DNA from: Paracoccus aeridis
GTDB lineage: Bacteria > Pseudomonadota > Alphaproteobacteria > Rhodobacterales > Rhodobacteraceae
Direction of reading: 5' to 3'
Length of the DNA stretch: 44,162 bases
NCBI RefSeq assembly: GCF_004923205.2
Contig: NZ_SELD02000036.1
Span: forward strand, 1 to 44,162
In this document: positions 16,775 through 24,806 of the stretch, piece after piece
Layout: each line of letters starts with the position of its first letter
Numbering within the stretch: the stretch's first letter is position 1
The notes under the pieces: model-generated
The model's input: only the letters and a program-made list of their open reading frames with translations
Told to the model about the DNA's origin: nothing
The model's database searches: none
Program-made: the position numbers and the translations under genes

Positions 16775-17644
16775 TCAGTCAAGGATGTCGATCGCCCGTG
16801 CCGTTTCCTCGATCGGCGCATAGTCGTCGTTCGTGGCCTCGACGAAGCCCTTGCGCGGGAACGAGGCGAGCAGGTCCGGGTCGTCCATGCCGATCAACGC
16901 CTGCCTGACCCGTTCGGTGAACCCGTCGCCGAAGCGTGCGTCGACGTCGCCGCGGATGGTCCAGTTGTAGTCGGGATAGGGCGGCGTCTTCCAGATGACG
17001 CGGGTGGTCGCGACTTCGGGGGCGCCCTCGGCCACGGCGGTGTCATAGACCGTGTAGTTCAGCGCGCCCAGCTGGTAGGCGCCGGTCGAGACGAGCCGCA
17101 GCGTCTGCCCGTGATCGCCCGAGAAGCCGACCTGAGAAAAGAACTCCTCCGGTACCTTGCCCGTTTCCTCGCGGATATGGAACTCCGGCATCAGCCGGCC
17201 CGAGGTCGAGGTCTGGGCGCCGAAGGTGAAGCTCATCCCCTCCGCTGCCAGAGGAAAGTCGTCCGACGGCTGAAGCCCCGTGCTTTCGTGGGCGATGAAG
17301 TAGGACACGAACGTCCCGTCCTCGACCCCCTGGGCGAGGGCCTGCGAGCCGGGCACCGCCAGCCGCGCCTGAACGCCCGACAAGCCGCCGAACCAGGCAA
17401 GCTGGATCTGGTCGTTGCGGAAGGCCGTGACGGACGCCGCGTAGCTTTTCACGGGCACGTACTGCACGTCGACGCCGAGTTCGTCCGACAGGTAGTCGGC
17501 GACCTTGCCGAACCGCTCCAGAAGGCGCGTCTCGTCGTCGTCGGGAATGGCCGAGAAGTAGAGGGTCGTGGCCTGCGCGCTTGCCGCAACGCCGCCGAGC
17601 ACAAGGCCGAGGGCTGCGGCCACGCCGCCAATCAGGCTATGCAT
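16775..17644 (-). CDS. PhnD-family binding protein, putative selenate (oxyanion) ABC importer type
   Basis: 289-residue periplasmic protein. The signal peptide spans about 1-25 (MHSLIGGVAAALGLVLGG, then AQA). The mature sequence opens LYFSAIPDDDETRLLERFGK, then VDVQYVPVKSYAASVTAF, IQLAWFGGLSGVQAR, FGAQTSTSGRLMPEF and a C-terminal NDDYAPIEETARAI. This pattern matches, from memory, the PhnD subgroup annotated as putative selenate ABC transporter binding proteins, often encoded near selD; no selD is present here. GGAG lies 8 bases before the ATG. Phosphite, phosphonate or another oxyanion remain possible. No intergenic hairpin follows, unlike the other binding-protein genes in this window. Confidence 0.85.
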   Translation of the reverse strand: MHSLIGGVAAALGLVLGGVAASAQATTLYFSAIPDDDETRLLERFGKVADYLSDELGVDVQYVPVKSYAASVTAFRNDQIQLAWFGGLSGVQARLAVPGSQALAQGVEDGTFVSYFIAHESTGLQPSDDFPLAAEGMSFTFGAQTSTSGRLMPEFHIREETGKVPEEFFSQVGFSGDHGQTLRLVSTGAYQLGALNYTVYDTAVAEGAPEVATTRVIWKTPPYPDYNWTIRGDVDARFGDGFTERVRQALIGMDDPDLLASFPRKGFVEATNDDYAPIEETARAIDILD

Positions 17645-18615
17645 GTCGATTCTCCGTGATGAAGCTGGGCCTGCACCTGAACGGCGCCGAAAACCACACC
17701 GGGCTGTCGGCAGGTTCGACCATCATACGTCCTGAGACGTGAGCGCACACGGCGCATCGAGGGCCTATTCCAGAGCTTGATTGAACGCTAACGCCGGGCG
17801 CCTGCCGTGGCAAGATTGCCGGTCTTCGGGTGGGAGCAACGACGGGCGGACCTGCTGAAGTTCGAAGAAGCTCCGTTGGAGATGCGATGTTGACGACCGA
17901 CTCGTTCTCCCTCGCCACAGCGTGAAAGGCGGCATTGCGGCAGTTGAGGACGCCGGTCGCGTTCACGGCAAACATTCGCTCGAAGTGCATCTTCGTGTTG
18001 GTCTCGTCGCATCTGAAAAACGTACGTTCCTCGGGGACATCGTTCTCGCGCTTCAGTCATGAAGCGACTACTTGCCTCGTGTGCGGAAGAAGCTGCCTCA
18101 ATCTTCACGTGCTCGCGCTCTGTCCGAAGCGGGGGCGATCTTTTCCTTCAGCGCCGCGGTCTCGGCCGCATGGCGCGCATCTGCCGGTTGGTTGGAGAAG
18201 CAGCAGCTGGCGGCAGTCAGCCCCCCTCCCAGCGTTGCAGACGCAGTCGGCTAGATCGAGGTGGCACGGCTTGTGCCACTCTGACGCGCAACCCGGTGAA
18301 AAGCTTAACTGCTCGCTCGTGAAAGCGGGTTAAAATCCGCTCCACCACGTGTAGTTTTTGGTCTCGCGGTCACCGTTTTACTGCCTGGCCTTGCGCTCCC
18401 AGCATCGCAATTGACCCCTGCCGGAGCATACGCTTCCCGCGGGAAGTCAAAGCAAGTCCTGGAGAAGGCAACATACAGCATCACCGCGAGGGCGGATGAC
18501 GCCGGATGCGGGTCCTGCCTGCCGGCAAGGACTCGTCACCTCCTGCCGCAAGGGAGGGCGCTCATTCCCGCGCGGGCGAGCCGACTTCACCCGAGAGTGC
18601 CGTTCGCCCGATCCC
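17645..18615. other. Gene-poor, degraded region
   Basis: About 970 bp without an intact gene. It holds the promoter side of the PhnCDE-like operon, a recognisable dehydrogenase remnant (separate entry), and sequence of lower GC with frequent stops in all frames. An imperfect dyad AGCGGGTTAAAATCCGCT is at 18324-18341. I see no tRNA, attachment site or IS end that holds up. Confidence 0.5.
17880..18020 (-). pseudogene. Short-chain dehydrogenase/reductase (SDR) remnant
   Basis: The minus-strand reading gives FERMFAVNATGVLNCRNAAF followed by ENESVVNIAS. This closely matches the central SDR block (x-x-x-MFAVN-x-x-GV ... G-S-I-VNI-[AS]-S), where the final Ser region precedes the catalytic Tyr. Homology is lost on both sides: there is no N-terminal TGxxxGxG and no YxxxK. 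A small relic of a larger gene. Confidence 0.45.
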
Positions 18616-18936
18616 TCACAGGCAGAGCGAGGTGCTTACCACCGGCAGGAAGCTCCACAGGGTTGCGACCAGCGCCACGTACGCCAGGATGGTCGCGACC
18701 CGCTGGACCCAGGGCAGGGGCGAGGCGAAGCGGGGCCTGCGCAGGAGGACCTGCATGGCGACCTGCAGCGCAACGGCGGCGACCCCCAATACGATCAGCG
18801 CGATGCGCCCTTGCCCGGTCGTCAGCCCGGCTGTGCGCCACAGGTCCGAGCAGATGATGCCTTGGAGCCCGTAGACTGCGCTGAAGGCCGCGATCCAGAC
18901 GGTGAGGGGGATCGAGATGCGCAGCATGTCGGTCAT
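18616..18936 (-). CDS. Small membrane protein of the terminal-oxidase operon
   Basis: 106-residue protein with about three hydrophobic spans (near 5-27, 45-66 and 82-103). A conserved-looking FSAVYGLQGIICSDLW block lies at the first span's end and a VQRVATILAYVALVATLWSF segment at the third. It overlaps the fused subunit I/III gene by 4 bp (ATGA at 18933-18936), so it is translationally coupled and probably an accessory or subunit IV-like component. I do not recognise a named family. Last gene of the oxidase transcript. Confidence 0.7.
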   Translation of the reverse strand: MTDMLRISIPLTVWIAAFSAVYGLQGIICSDLWRTAGLTTGQGRIALIVLGVAAVALQVAMQVLLRRPRFASPLPWVQRVATILAYVALVATLWSFLPVVSTSLCL

Positions 18937-21431
18937 GACAACACTCCTGGCAGCCAGGCGCCGCCGAGACCGATCAGCGCGGCCAGCACGGCATAGTCGA
19001 TCCACAGCCGGACGACCCGCGCGTCACCGAAGCGCCGGGACGAGATGTAGCCCGCGCCGATGCGGCCCAGCAGGAACAGCACCATCAACCCCGCGATCCC
19101 GGCATGGAAGACGACATAGCCCGCGATCACCCACAGCGTCGCGTCATAGGCATGGGCGTTGTAGGTGGTTCCCGCGAACACCGTCCCGGCAGCGGCCACC
19201 AACGCGGCGAGCCCCGCAAGGCTGGCCAGCAGGCCCGGCCAGGGCTGGCCCTGCGCGCGGATGGCGCGGTCGGCGAGCCGGATGCCGCCGCTGGCCAACG
19301 CCGCTCCGGCAAGCGCCAGGACCGGCCCCGGAATGCCGGTCTGCAGGATCCGGGGCGGCGGCCAGTTCGGGGCGACCGTCCACAGGAAGGCATAGCCGAA
19401 CAGCAGCGACCCGAACAGCACCGAATCCGCCAGCAGCAGGAACAGCGACCCCCACCAGCCGGGCGGATAGGCCACCTCGGTGTGGGGAGGAAGGAACACG
19501 CCCCGGCCAGCGTCCAGCAGCCCCTCGTCCCGGCGCGAGCCGTTCGCCCAGGCCCAGACCAGCGCCAGGACGGTGACACCCCCGGCCGCGATGAACATGA
19601 GCGAGTACCACTTGAACACCGGCGCCATGAACATGACGCTGGTGACGACGGCCATCACGAACGGCACGATCGTGTTGTTCGGAAAGACCGAGATGAACTC
19701 GGGCTCGCCCCGCGCCACGCTGACGGCCAGCGTTTCGCGCCGGTTCCGGACCGGCTCGCCCAGGAACCCCTCGCCCCTCGCGATCTGGACGGGCAGGTCG
19801 GGGTTGTCGTGCAGGGGATACCGGCTGTTCACCACCGGGATCGAGGCCACGTTGTAGGCGGGACCCGGGATCGGGGTGGCCCATTCCAGCGTCCCGGCGT
19901 TCCAGGGGTTGCGCCGGCCGCGCACGGCGACGAAGGCGTTCACCGCCACGTCGAGGATCACCAGCCCGAAGCCGATCGCCAGGACGAAGCCGCTGATCGA
20001 GGCGAGAAGGTTGATGAGTTCCCACCCCGAGCCGGCCTCGACGACGTCGATCCGCCGCCGCATCCCCAGCAGGCCCGCCCAGTGCAGCAGCAGGAAGGTG
20101 CCGTGGAATCCTGCCATGACCAGCCAGAAGGCCACTTCGCCCATCCTGAAGAAGCGCTTGCGCCCGGTCAGGACCGGCAGCCAGTAGTAGATCCCCGCGA
20201 TCATCGGGAAGACGTAGCCGCCGATCAGGACGTAATGCAGGTGCGCCACGATGAAGTAGCTGTCGTGCGCCTGCCAGTCGAAGGGGACCATCGCGACCAT
20301 GACCCCGGTCAGACCGCCCATCACGAAGGTGACGAAGAAGCCGAGGATCCACAGCATCGGCAGGTGCATCTCGGGGCGGCCCTTCCACAGGGTGCCGATC
20401 CAGGCGAAGATCTGCACCCCCGTGGGCACGGCCACGAGGGTCGAGACGGCCGAGAAGAAGGCCAGCCCCATGTGCGGGATGCCGGTGGTGAACATGTGGT
20501 GAACCCACAGCCCGAAGCTGAGGACCGCCAGCGAGATCGCCGCCGCCACCACCCAGCCGTAGCCCAGGAGCGTGGTGCGCGCCATGACCGGCAGGACCAT
20601 CGAGATGACTCCCGCGGCGGGCAGGAAGATGATGTACACCTCGGGGTGGCCGAACAGCCAGAAGAGGTGCTGCCACAGCAGGCTGTCGCCGCCATGCTCG
20701 GCCTGGAAGAAGGGCATGTCGAAGGCCCGCTCCAGTTCCAGGATCAGCGAGCCGAGGATCATCGGCGGGAAAGCGGTCAGGATCATCACCGCCACCACCA
20801 GCATGTACCACGCGAAGATCGGCAGCTTGTCCAGCGACATGCCGACCGCGCGATAGCGCAGGACGGTGACGACGACCTCAATCGCGGCGCCGATGGCCGA
20901 GATCTCGATGAAGCTGATCCCGAGCAGCCAGATGTCGGCGTTGATGCCGGATGAAAAGGCGGTGGAGCTCAGCGGCGGATACATGAACCAGCCCCCGTCG
21001 GGGGCGACCCCCGCCAGCAGGGCGACGATCATGATCGTGCTGCCGATCATGTAGCACCAGAAGCCGTAGGAACTGAGCCGCGGAAAGGCCAGGTCGCGCG
21101 TCCCCAGCATCCCGGGCAGCAGGAAGACGGTCAGCGCCTCGAAGAAGGGGATGGCGAACAGGAACATCATGATGGTCCCGTGCATCGTGAAGATCTGGTT
21201 GTAGATCTCGGGACCCATGAAGGCCGAGCGGGGCGAGGCGAGCTGCGCCCTGATCAGCATGGCGAGGATGCCACCGGCCAGGAACATGCCGGTGGCACCG
21301 ATGATGAACATGTTGCCGATGGTGTTGTTGTTGACCGTCGTGAGCACGCCCTTCCAGCCGGGATCGTTCCGCCAGATCGGATACAGCGCCTTGTGCAGGC
21401 GCAGAGCGGTCATGCGTGGCTTGTCGGTCAC
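18933..21431 (-). CDS. Haem-copper terminal oxidase, fused subunits I and III
   Basis: 832 residues: a COX1 domain (about 10-530) joined to a COX3-like domain (about 590-832). Subunit I ligands are intact: haem a His84 (TMHG), CuB His262 with the cross-linked Tyr266 (HPEVY), His311/His312, a3 His397 and haem a His399 (AHLHY). The D-channel entry Asp113 (TRDLAFPR) and Glu264 are present. The K-channel position, Lys in the usual P-T-G-V-K-x-F motif, is Gln340 (PTGVQIFAW). The subunit III part includes PPGWWGSLFLLLADSVLFGS and a span with YVVFHAGIAGLMV. GTG at 21431 overlaps the subunit II stop (GTGA); an ATG at 21413 is the alternative. The fused I+III layout is known in other bacteria. Confidence 0.92.
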   Translation of the reverse strand: MTDKPRMTALRLHKALYPIWRNDPGWKGVLTTVNNNTIGNMFIIGATGMFLAGGILAMLIRAQLASPRSAFMGPEIYNQIFTMHGTIMMFLFAIPFFEALTVFLLPGMLGTRDLAFPRLSSYGFWCYMIGSTIMIVALLAGVAPDGGWFMYPPLSSTAFSSGINADIWLLGISFIEISAIGAAIEVVVTVLRYRAVGMSLDKLPIFAWYMLVVAVMILTAFPPMILGSLILELERAFDMPFFQAEHGGDSLLWQHLFWLFGHPEVYIIFLPAAGVISMVLPVMARTTLLGYGWVVAAAISLAVLSFGLWVHHMFTTGIPHMGLAFFSAVSTLVAVPTGVQIFAWIGTLWKGRPEMHLPMLWILGFFVTFVMGGLTGVMVAMVPFDWQAHDSYFIVAHLHYVLIGGYVFPMIAGIYYWLPVLTGRKRFFRMGEVAFWLVMAGFHGTFLLLHWAGLLGMRRRIDVVEAGSGWELINLLASISGFVLAIGFGLVILDVAVNAFVAVRGRRNPWNAGTLEWATPIPGPAYNVASIPVVNSRYPLHDNPDLPVQIARGEGFLGEPVRNRRETLAVSVARGEPEFISVFPNNTIVPFVMAVVTSVMFMAPVFKWYSLMFIAAGGVTVLALVWAWANGSRRDEGLLDAGRGVFLPPHTEVAYPPGWWGSLFLLLADSVLFGSLLFGYAFLWTVAPNWPPPRILQTGIPGPVLALAGAALASGGIRLADRAIRAQGQPWPGLLASLAGLAALVAAAGTVFAGTTYNAHAYDATLWVIAGYVVFHAGIAGLMVLFLLGRIGAGYISSRRFGDARVVRLWIDYAVLAALIGLGGAWLPGVLS

Positions 21432-22105
21432 GGCAACTCCCCAGTCAGAAAGGCATTCCACGCGGCGGCGTCATGCGCGACCACGGTGAAGCGGTGGGTT
21501 CGGTAACCGGCGCCGCTGAACTCGGCGCTGACGCCTGCGTATTCGCCCGGCTCCCACGCTTCGAGACGCAGGACATTCACGTGGCCCGGGATCGCGTCGA
21601 GCTTGCCCGCGAGCCGCGGCACCCAGAAGCTGTGGATCACGTCGGCGCTGGTGATCCGGACATCGACCGGCCGGCGGGCGGGGATGTGCAGCACGTTCTC
21701 GGTCGTGCGGCCGGGCAGGTCGGGATAGGAAAAGCGCCATGCCCACTGCCGCCCCTCGGCCCCGACCGCGACCACGTCGGGTCCCGGGCGCGGCAGCAGC
21801 CTTTCGCCGATCGACAGCCCCCAGGCGGTCAGGGCGGCAAGTACGGTCATCGTGAAGCCAAGCCCCAGGCCCTTGATCCAGAGCGTCTCGCGCCGCTTGT
21901 CCGCGTCGTCGCCCGACGGTCCCTCGCCCTTGCGGAAGGCCAGCACCAGCAGGACCATGACCAGCAGGAAGATCGCCGCCGCCCCCGCCAGCATGACCCA
22001 CCACAGGGTGGCGATGGTGTCGGCTGCCGGACCGGCGGGATGGACGGTGGACAGCCGCTCCTCGCAACCAGCCAGCACCACGGGCGTTGATCCCCCGATG
22101 ATCAT
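21428..22105 (-). CDS. Terminal oxidase subunit II lacking CuA ligands
   Basis: 225 residues: two membrane spans (about 30-58 and 72-95) and a cupredoxin domain (about 105-225). It has the aromatic GRQWAWRFSYPD region and DVIHSFWVP with the conserved first His (158). The CuA loop, normally C-x-E-x-C-x3-H-x2-M, reads SAEFSGAGYRTH: Ser193, Ser197, Tyr201 and His204 replace Cys, Cys, His and Met. The binuclear CuA centre therefore cannot form, as in quinol-oxidase CyoA proteins. ATG at 22105 gives a short lipoprotein-like start (VVLAGC, Cys14). Only 18 bp separate it from the divergent DUF2231 gene. Confidence 0.88.
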   Translation of the reverse strand: MIIGGSTPVVLAGCEERLSTVHPAGPAADTIATLWWVMLAGAAAIFLLVMVLLVLAFRKGEGPSGDDADKRRETLWIKGLGLGFTMTVLAALTAWGLSIGERLLPRPGPDVVAVGAEGRQWAWRFSYPDLPGRTTENVLHIPARRPVDVRITSADVIHSFWVPRLAGKLDAIPGHVNVLRLEAWEPGEYAGVSAEFSGAGYRTHRFTVVAHDAAAWNAFLTGELP

Positions 22106-22123
22106 CCTGAGGGGAAGCCGCCG

Positions 22124-22792
22124 ATGGCCGAGGACCGGAACGAAACGACCGACGAACGCCAGGGCGGCGCGCAGCCGGATGGCAAGGACGGCCAGCAGCG
22201 CAGCAGCGAAACCGGCGACGCGCGCAAGGGTGCGCAGGACGGAGGAAAGGAATCCGGCGGCAGGGAATCCGGGGGCGGAGAAGCCGGGGGCGAGGAGGAG
22301 GAGGGTCTTTACGACGACCCCGTTTCCAATCTGCCCGGCTTCCATCAGACCTCCTCCGCCATCGCGATCGCGGGCCACCCGCTGCATGCGATGAGCGTGG
22401 CCTTTCCCATCGCGCTGACCTTCTGCACCTTCGGCGCCGACGTGTTCTACTGGTGGACGGGCGACAGCTTCTGGGCGCGGGCCGCGCTGTGGGCCGCAGG
22501 CATGGCCTTCCTGATCGGCGTCGCGGCGGCCTTCACGGGCACGCTCGAACTGCTGTTCGTGCCGGGCATCCGTGCGCGCGCCGCGGCCTGGACCCATGCC
22601 GCGATCGCGGTCGTGCTGCTGTCGATCCTGGGCGCGAACTGGGGCTATCGGCTCTACGGCTACGAACAGGCGGTGCTGCCCTATGGCATCCTGCTTTCCG
22701 CCTTCAGCGTCTTCATGGTCGGCGCGACGGGGTGGCATGGCGGCAAGCTCGTCTTCGACTATCATCTCGGCACGTCCGAAACCGGCAACTGA
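22124..22792 (+). CDS. DUF2231 membrane protein with low-complexity N-terminus
   Basis: 222 residues. Residues 1-62 are charged, Gly/Glu/Gln-rich and probably disordered (repeated GG, EEEEG). Then IAGHPLHAMSVAFPIALTF starts the DUF2231 membrane domain with four spans, its G-H-P-[LI]-H motif and a downstream D (FGADVFYWW). Function unknown; family members are often near haem or oxidase genes. GAGGGGAAG lies upstream of the ATG. It reads opposite to the oxidase genes, sits between subunit II and the CopD/HemJ-like gene, and its 3' end overlaps the latter by 31 bp on the other strand. Confidence 0.82.
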   Translation: MAEDRNETTDERQGGAQPDGKDGQQRSSETGDARKGAQDGGKESGGRESGGGEAGGEEEEGLYDDPVSNLPGFHQTSSAIAIAGHPLHAMSVAFPIALTFCTFGADVFYWWTGDSFWARAALWAAGMAFLIGVAAAFTGTLELLFVPGIRARAAAWTHAAIAVVLLSILGANWGYRLYGYEQAVLPYGILLSAFSVFMVGATGWHGGKLVFDYHLGTSETGN

Positions 22793-23274
22793 CGGCCGTG
22801 TGGCTCTGTCAGCCAGCCGGGCAGGGTAATGTCGCCCAGGTCGGGCTTCCAGAGGACGAGCATCAGGATCACCAGGACGGGCACGAGAAGAAGGAGCAGC
22901 GGGATGCCCGGCTCGGGCGGGTCATGCCGGCCGTCGGTTTCCCCCAGCTTGACGATGTGGTGGCCCATCCAGGCATGAAAGCCGATCAGCAGCGCCACGA
23001 AGACCAGCTTGGCGAACATCCACGGGACGAACACCTCGCGCAGGAAGATCAGCCAGGTGCCCGCGACGATGGCCGTCACCGCCGCAGGCGTGATGATCCA
23101 GACATAGCTGATGTGCGAGGCCAGCCGGATCCGGCTGTAGTCGGCCTGCCCGATCGCCGCGTCGTGGCGCGCCAGCATGACCGGCAGGCCGAAAAGGCCG
23201 CCGACCCACACCGCCAGCGCGATCACGTGCAGGGCCTTCAGATGGGGGATGACCGGTTCCAGCCAGCCGATCAT
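22762..23274 (-). CDS. CopD/HemJ-like membrane protein
   Basis: 170 residues with four to five spans. It opens IPHLKALHVIALAVWVGGLF, then LPVMLARHDAA, and later WMFAKLVFVALLIGFHAWMG. The His in KALH-x-I, the W-x-x-G-L-F segment and the K-L...H-x-x-x-G segment match CopD-domain and HemJ (coproporphyrinogen/protoporphyrinogen oxidase) proteins. The ATG overlaps the ctaG stop by 4 bp (ATGA at 23271-23274). A role in haem or copper supply to the oxidase is likely from context; the exact activity is open. Confidence 0.75.
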   Translation of the reverse strand: MIGWLEPVIPHLKALHVIALAVWVGGLFGLPVMLARHDAAIGQADYSRIRLASHISYVWIITPAAVTAIVAGTWLIFLREVFVPWMFAKLVFVALLIGFHAWMGHHIVKLGETDGRHDPPEPGIPLLLLLVPVLVILMLVLWKPDLGDITLPGWLTEPHGRQLPVSDVPR

Positions 23275-23999
23275 GTCGGCTGCGCCTTCAACCGCCGCCA
23301 CCCCTTCAGCGCCACCAGCGCGCCGAAGGCGGCATAGGGAATCCCCGCCGGAACCCACATGATGATCCCGCCGAGCTGCTGGTCCGAAAGCGGCGTCAGC
23401 TCCCACTCGAGCGGCGCCCACTGGTGGATGGCATAGAGCGGCTCGGGCGCAAAGGTCAGAAGCGCCCCCAGGAGCCCCATCTGCATGTAGGCGCCCAGGA
23501 TCGCCAGTCCCGCCTGGCCGGTCGGCTGGCCGGGCGCGAGCACCGCGCGCCAGAAGGCCGCGGCCGCCCCCAGCAGCGTTGCCTGCATCACCCAGTAGAG
23601 GCCCATGTTCGCCATCGCCGAGTCATACGCCTGCGGCAGGTGCCAGGCCCACAGCACTGCGGTCGAAATCAGGAACAGGGGCGACGCCGCGCGGGGGCTG
23701 CGCGCGGGCAAGGCCAGCGCGATCAGCGGCGCCGCGACCGCGACCAGCAGCACGTGATGCACCACCCGCGCGGAAAACAGCGCGGCCGACAGCGCGCAGA
23801 GCGGCGAGACGAAGGCCACGGCCAGCACCGCAACCGCCGCCAGTCCCGTGCGCGACCGGCCGAGCGCCAGCGCAAGCGCGACCAGCGCCACGAGCAGCAG
23901 CGGGTCGAGGTTCCAGCGCCACCAGATCGCCGCCGGATCGGGGGCAGGCCCGCAGTAGAGCCCGGCAAGGCCCCCGGCAATGAATGTATCAGCAATCAT
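23271..23999 (-). CDS. ctaG: Cytochrome oxidase assembly protein, caa3-type CtaG
   Basis: 242-residue polytopic protein (about seven spans) of the caa3_CtaG family, which helps assemble the copper site of haem-copper oxidases. Visible family features are the RVVHHVLLVAVAAPLIALAL segment, TAVLWAWHLPQAYDSA, and GGIIMWVPAGIPYAAFGALV near the end. First gene of the minus-strand assembly pair with the CopD/HemJ-like gene. This CtaG is unrelated to the Cox11-type CtaG. Confidence 0.85.
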   Translation of the reverse strand: MIADTFIAGGLAGLYCGPAPDPAAIWWRWNLDPLLLVALVALALALGRSRTGLAAVAVLAVAFVSPLCALSAALFSARVVHHVLLVAVAAPLIALALPARSPRAASPLFLISTAVLWAWHLPQAYDSAMANMGLYWVMQATLLGAAAAFWRAVLAPGQPTGQAGLAILGAYMQMGLLGALLTFAPEPLYAIHQWAPLEWELTPLSDQQLGGIIMWVPAGIPYAAFGALVALKGWRRLKAQPT

Positions 24000-24806
24000 G
24001 CCGCGCTCCCCGCGTCAGCCGCGCCGGGGCCGAGGCCGACTGGATCGCGCTTGCAGGCCTGGGGCTGCCGCGCACGAGTCCGGCAGACCACCCTGGCGCT
24101 CGAACCGGCGTCCCGACATCCTTGGAGGCGTCCTCGCACACTGTTTCCTCCTCTGTCAGCCGACGCGCTCGCGCGAAGCCCCTCTGCAGTGGCAACCCTG
24201 GCGTGAGCCGGTGGGTTCCCGGGCGGGCAGGGCGGCGGGTTACCCGTGGCCGCTGTGCCTTCCCGGAGAAAGCTGCAGGAGGAAGGATCTCTCGCGCCCG
24301 GTTCGAATCTGATTCCCGACCGGAGAGAGATCATGGCCCACGTCCGACCCGGCGATCAATCCGGCATCGGCCCCGCTCCCCGCACCGCCGCGCGACAGCG
24401 GCCGATGTGCGGCCCCACCCGACTGCCCTTGGCGGTCATGATCCGGCCCGGCGGTCGTGCTGCCTGCTGGCGTGGTGGCGGCCGCATATGGCTGGTCACG
24501 CCGGCGGCTCGTGATCCGACCTGATCGCCGGGCGCCCCGTGCTGGCCGGCGTGCTTGGGACGCCGCAGGGCATTGGCCGCGCGCTCGGTCTGCGTCGCGA
24601 CCTGCCTGCGGTGCTTGACCCGGCCGGAGGTGGTTCTCGGGGGATGGCCGCTCGTGACCCGGTCAGTCGCACCGCTTCTCCATCTGCCCGGGCCGCGCAA
24701 CCCGCCGGTCCGGACCCCGTTAGCCGCGCCAGCCCGCGCGCATTGACCTTTCGCGTCGCGCGCGTCTAAACGGTCGGCAGCAAGCCCGCGCCGAAAGGAC
24801 GTCGAG
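24000..24806. other. 807-bp intergenic region between ctaG and tctC
   Basis: Divergent region between ctaG (minus) and tctC (plus). A 63-codon reading at 24333 with a good GGAGAG ribosome site is present, but its product (MAHVRPGDQSGIG, then Arg/Gly/Pro-rich) resembles nothing and lacks coding character. The last 70 bp carry the candidate tctC promoter. Nothing else is supported. Confidence 0.5.
24743..24770 (+). promoter_or_regulatory. Candidate tctCBA promoter
   Basis: TTGACC at 24743-24748 and TCTAAA at 24765-24770 with a 16-base spacer (5/6 and 4/6 to consensus), 37 bases before the tctC ATG. The spacer is GC-only repeats, so strength is probably low or activator-dependent. Confidence 0.4.

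Noticed and set aside
18311..18345. tRNA or tmRNA 3' end (stem AGCGG...CCGCT with loop GTTAAAAT, followed by CCACCA)
   Set aside because: It looks like a T-arm followed by CCA, but no 7-bp acceptor strand fits between the stem and CCA and no matching 5' half or anticodon arm lies upstream.
19104..20954. 616-codon plus-strand open frame opposite the oxidase subunit I/III gene
   Set aside because: Antisense shadow caused by high GC; the opposite strand has all catalytic oxidase residues.
18933..22105. Plain bo3-type ubiquinol oxidase
   Set aside because: Subunit II lacks CuA as in CyoA, but subunit I lacks the R-G-F-A-D quinol-site pattern of CyoB and has Gln for the K-channel Lys, so a simple bo3 assignment is not supported.
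24333..24524. Small gene of 63 codons with a good ribosome site
   Set aside because: Arg/Gly/Pro-rich translation without recognisable features, in GC-rich DNA where chance open frames are common.
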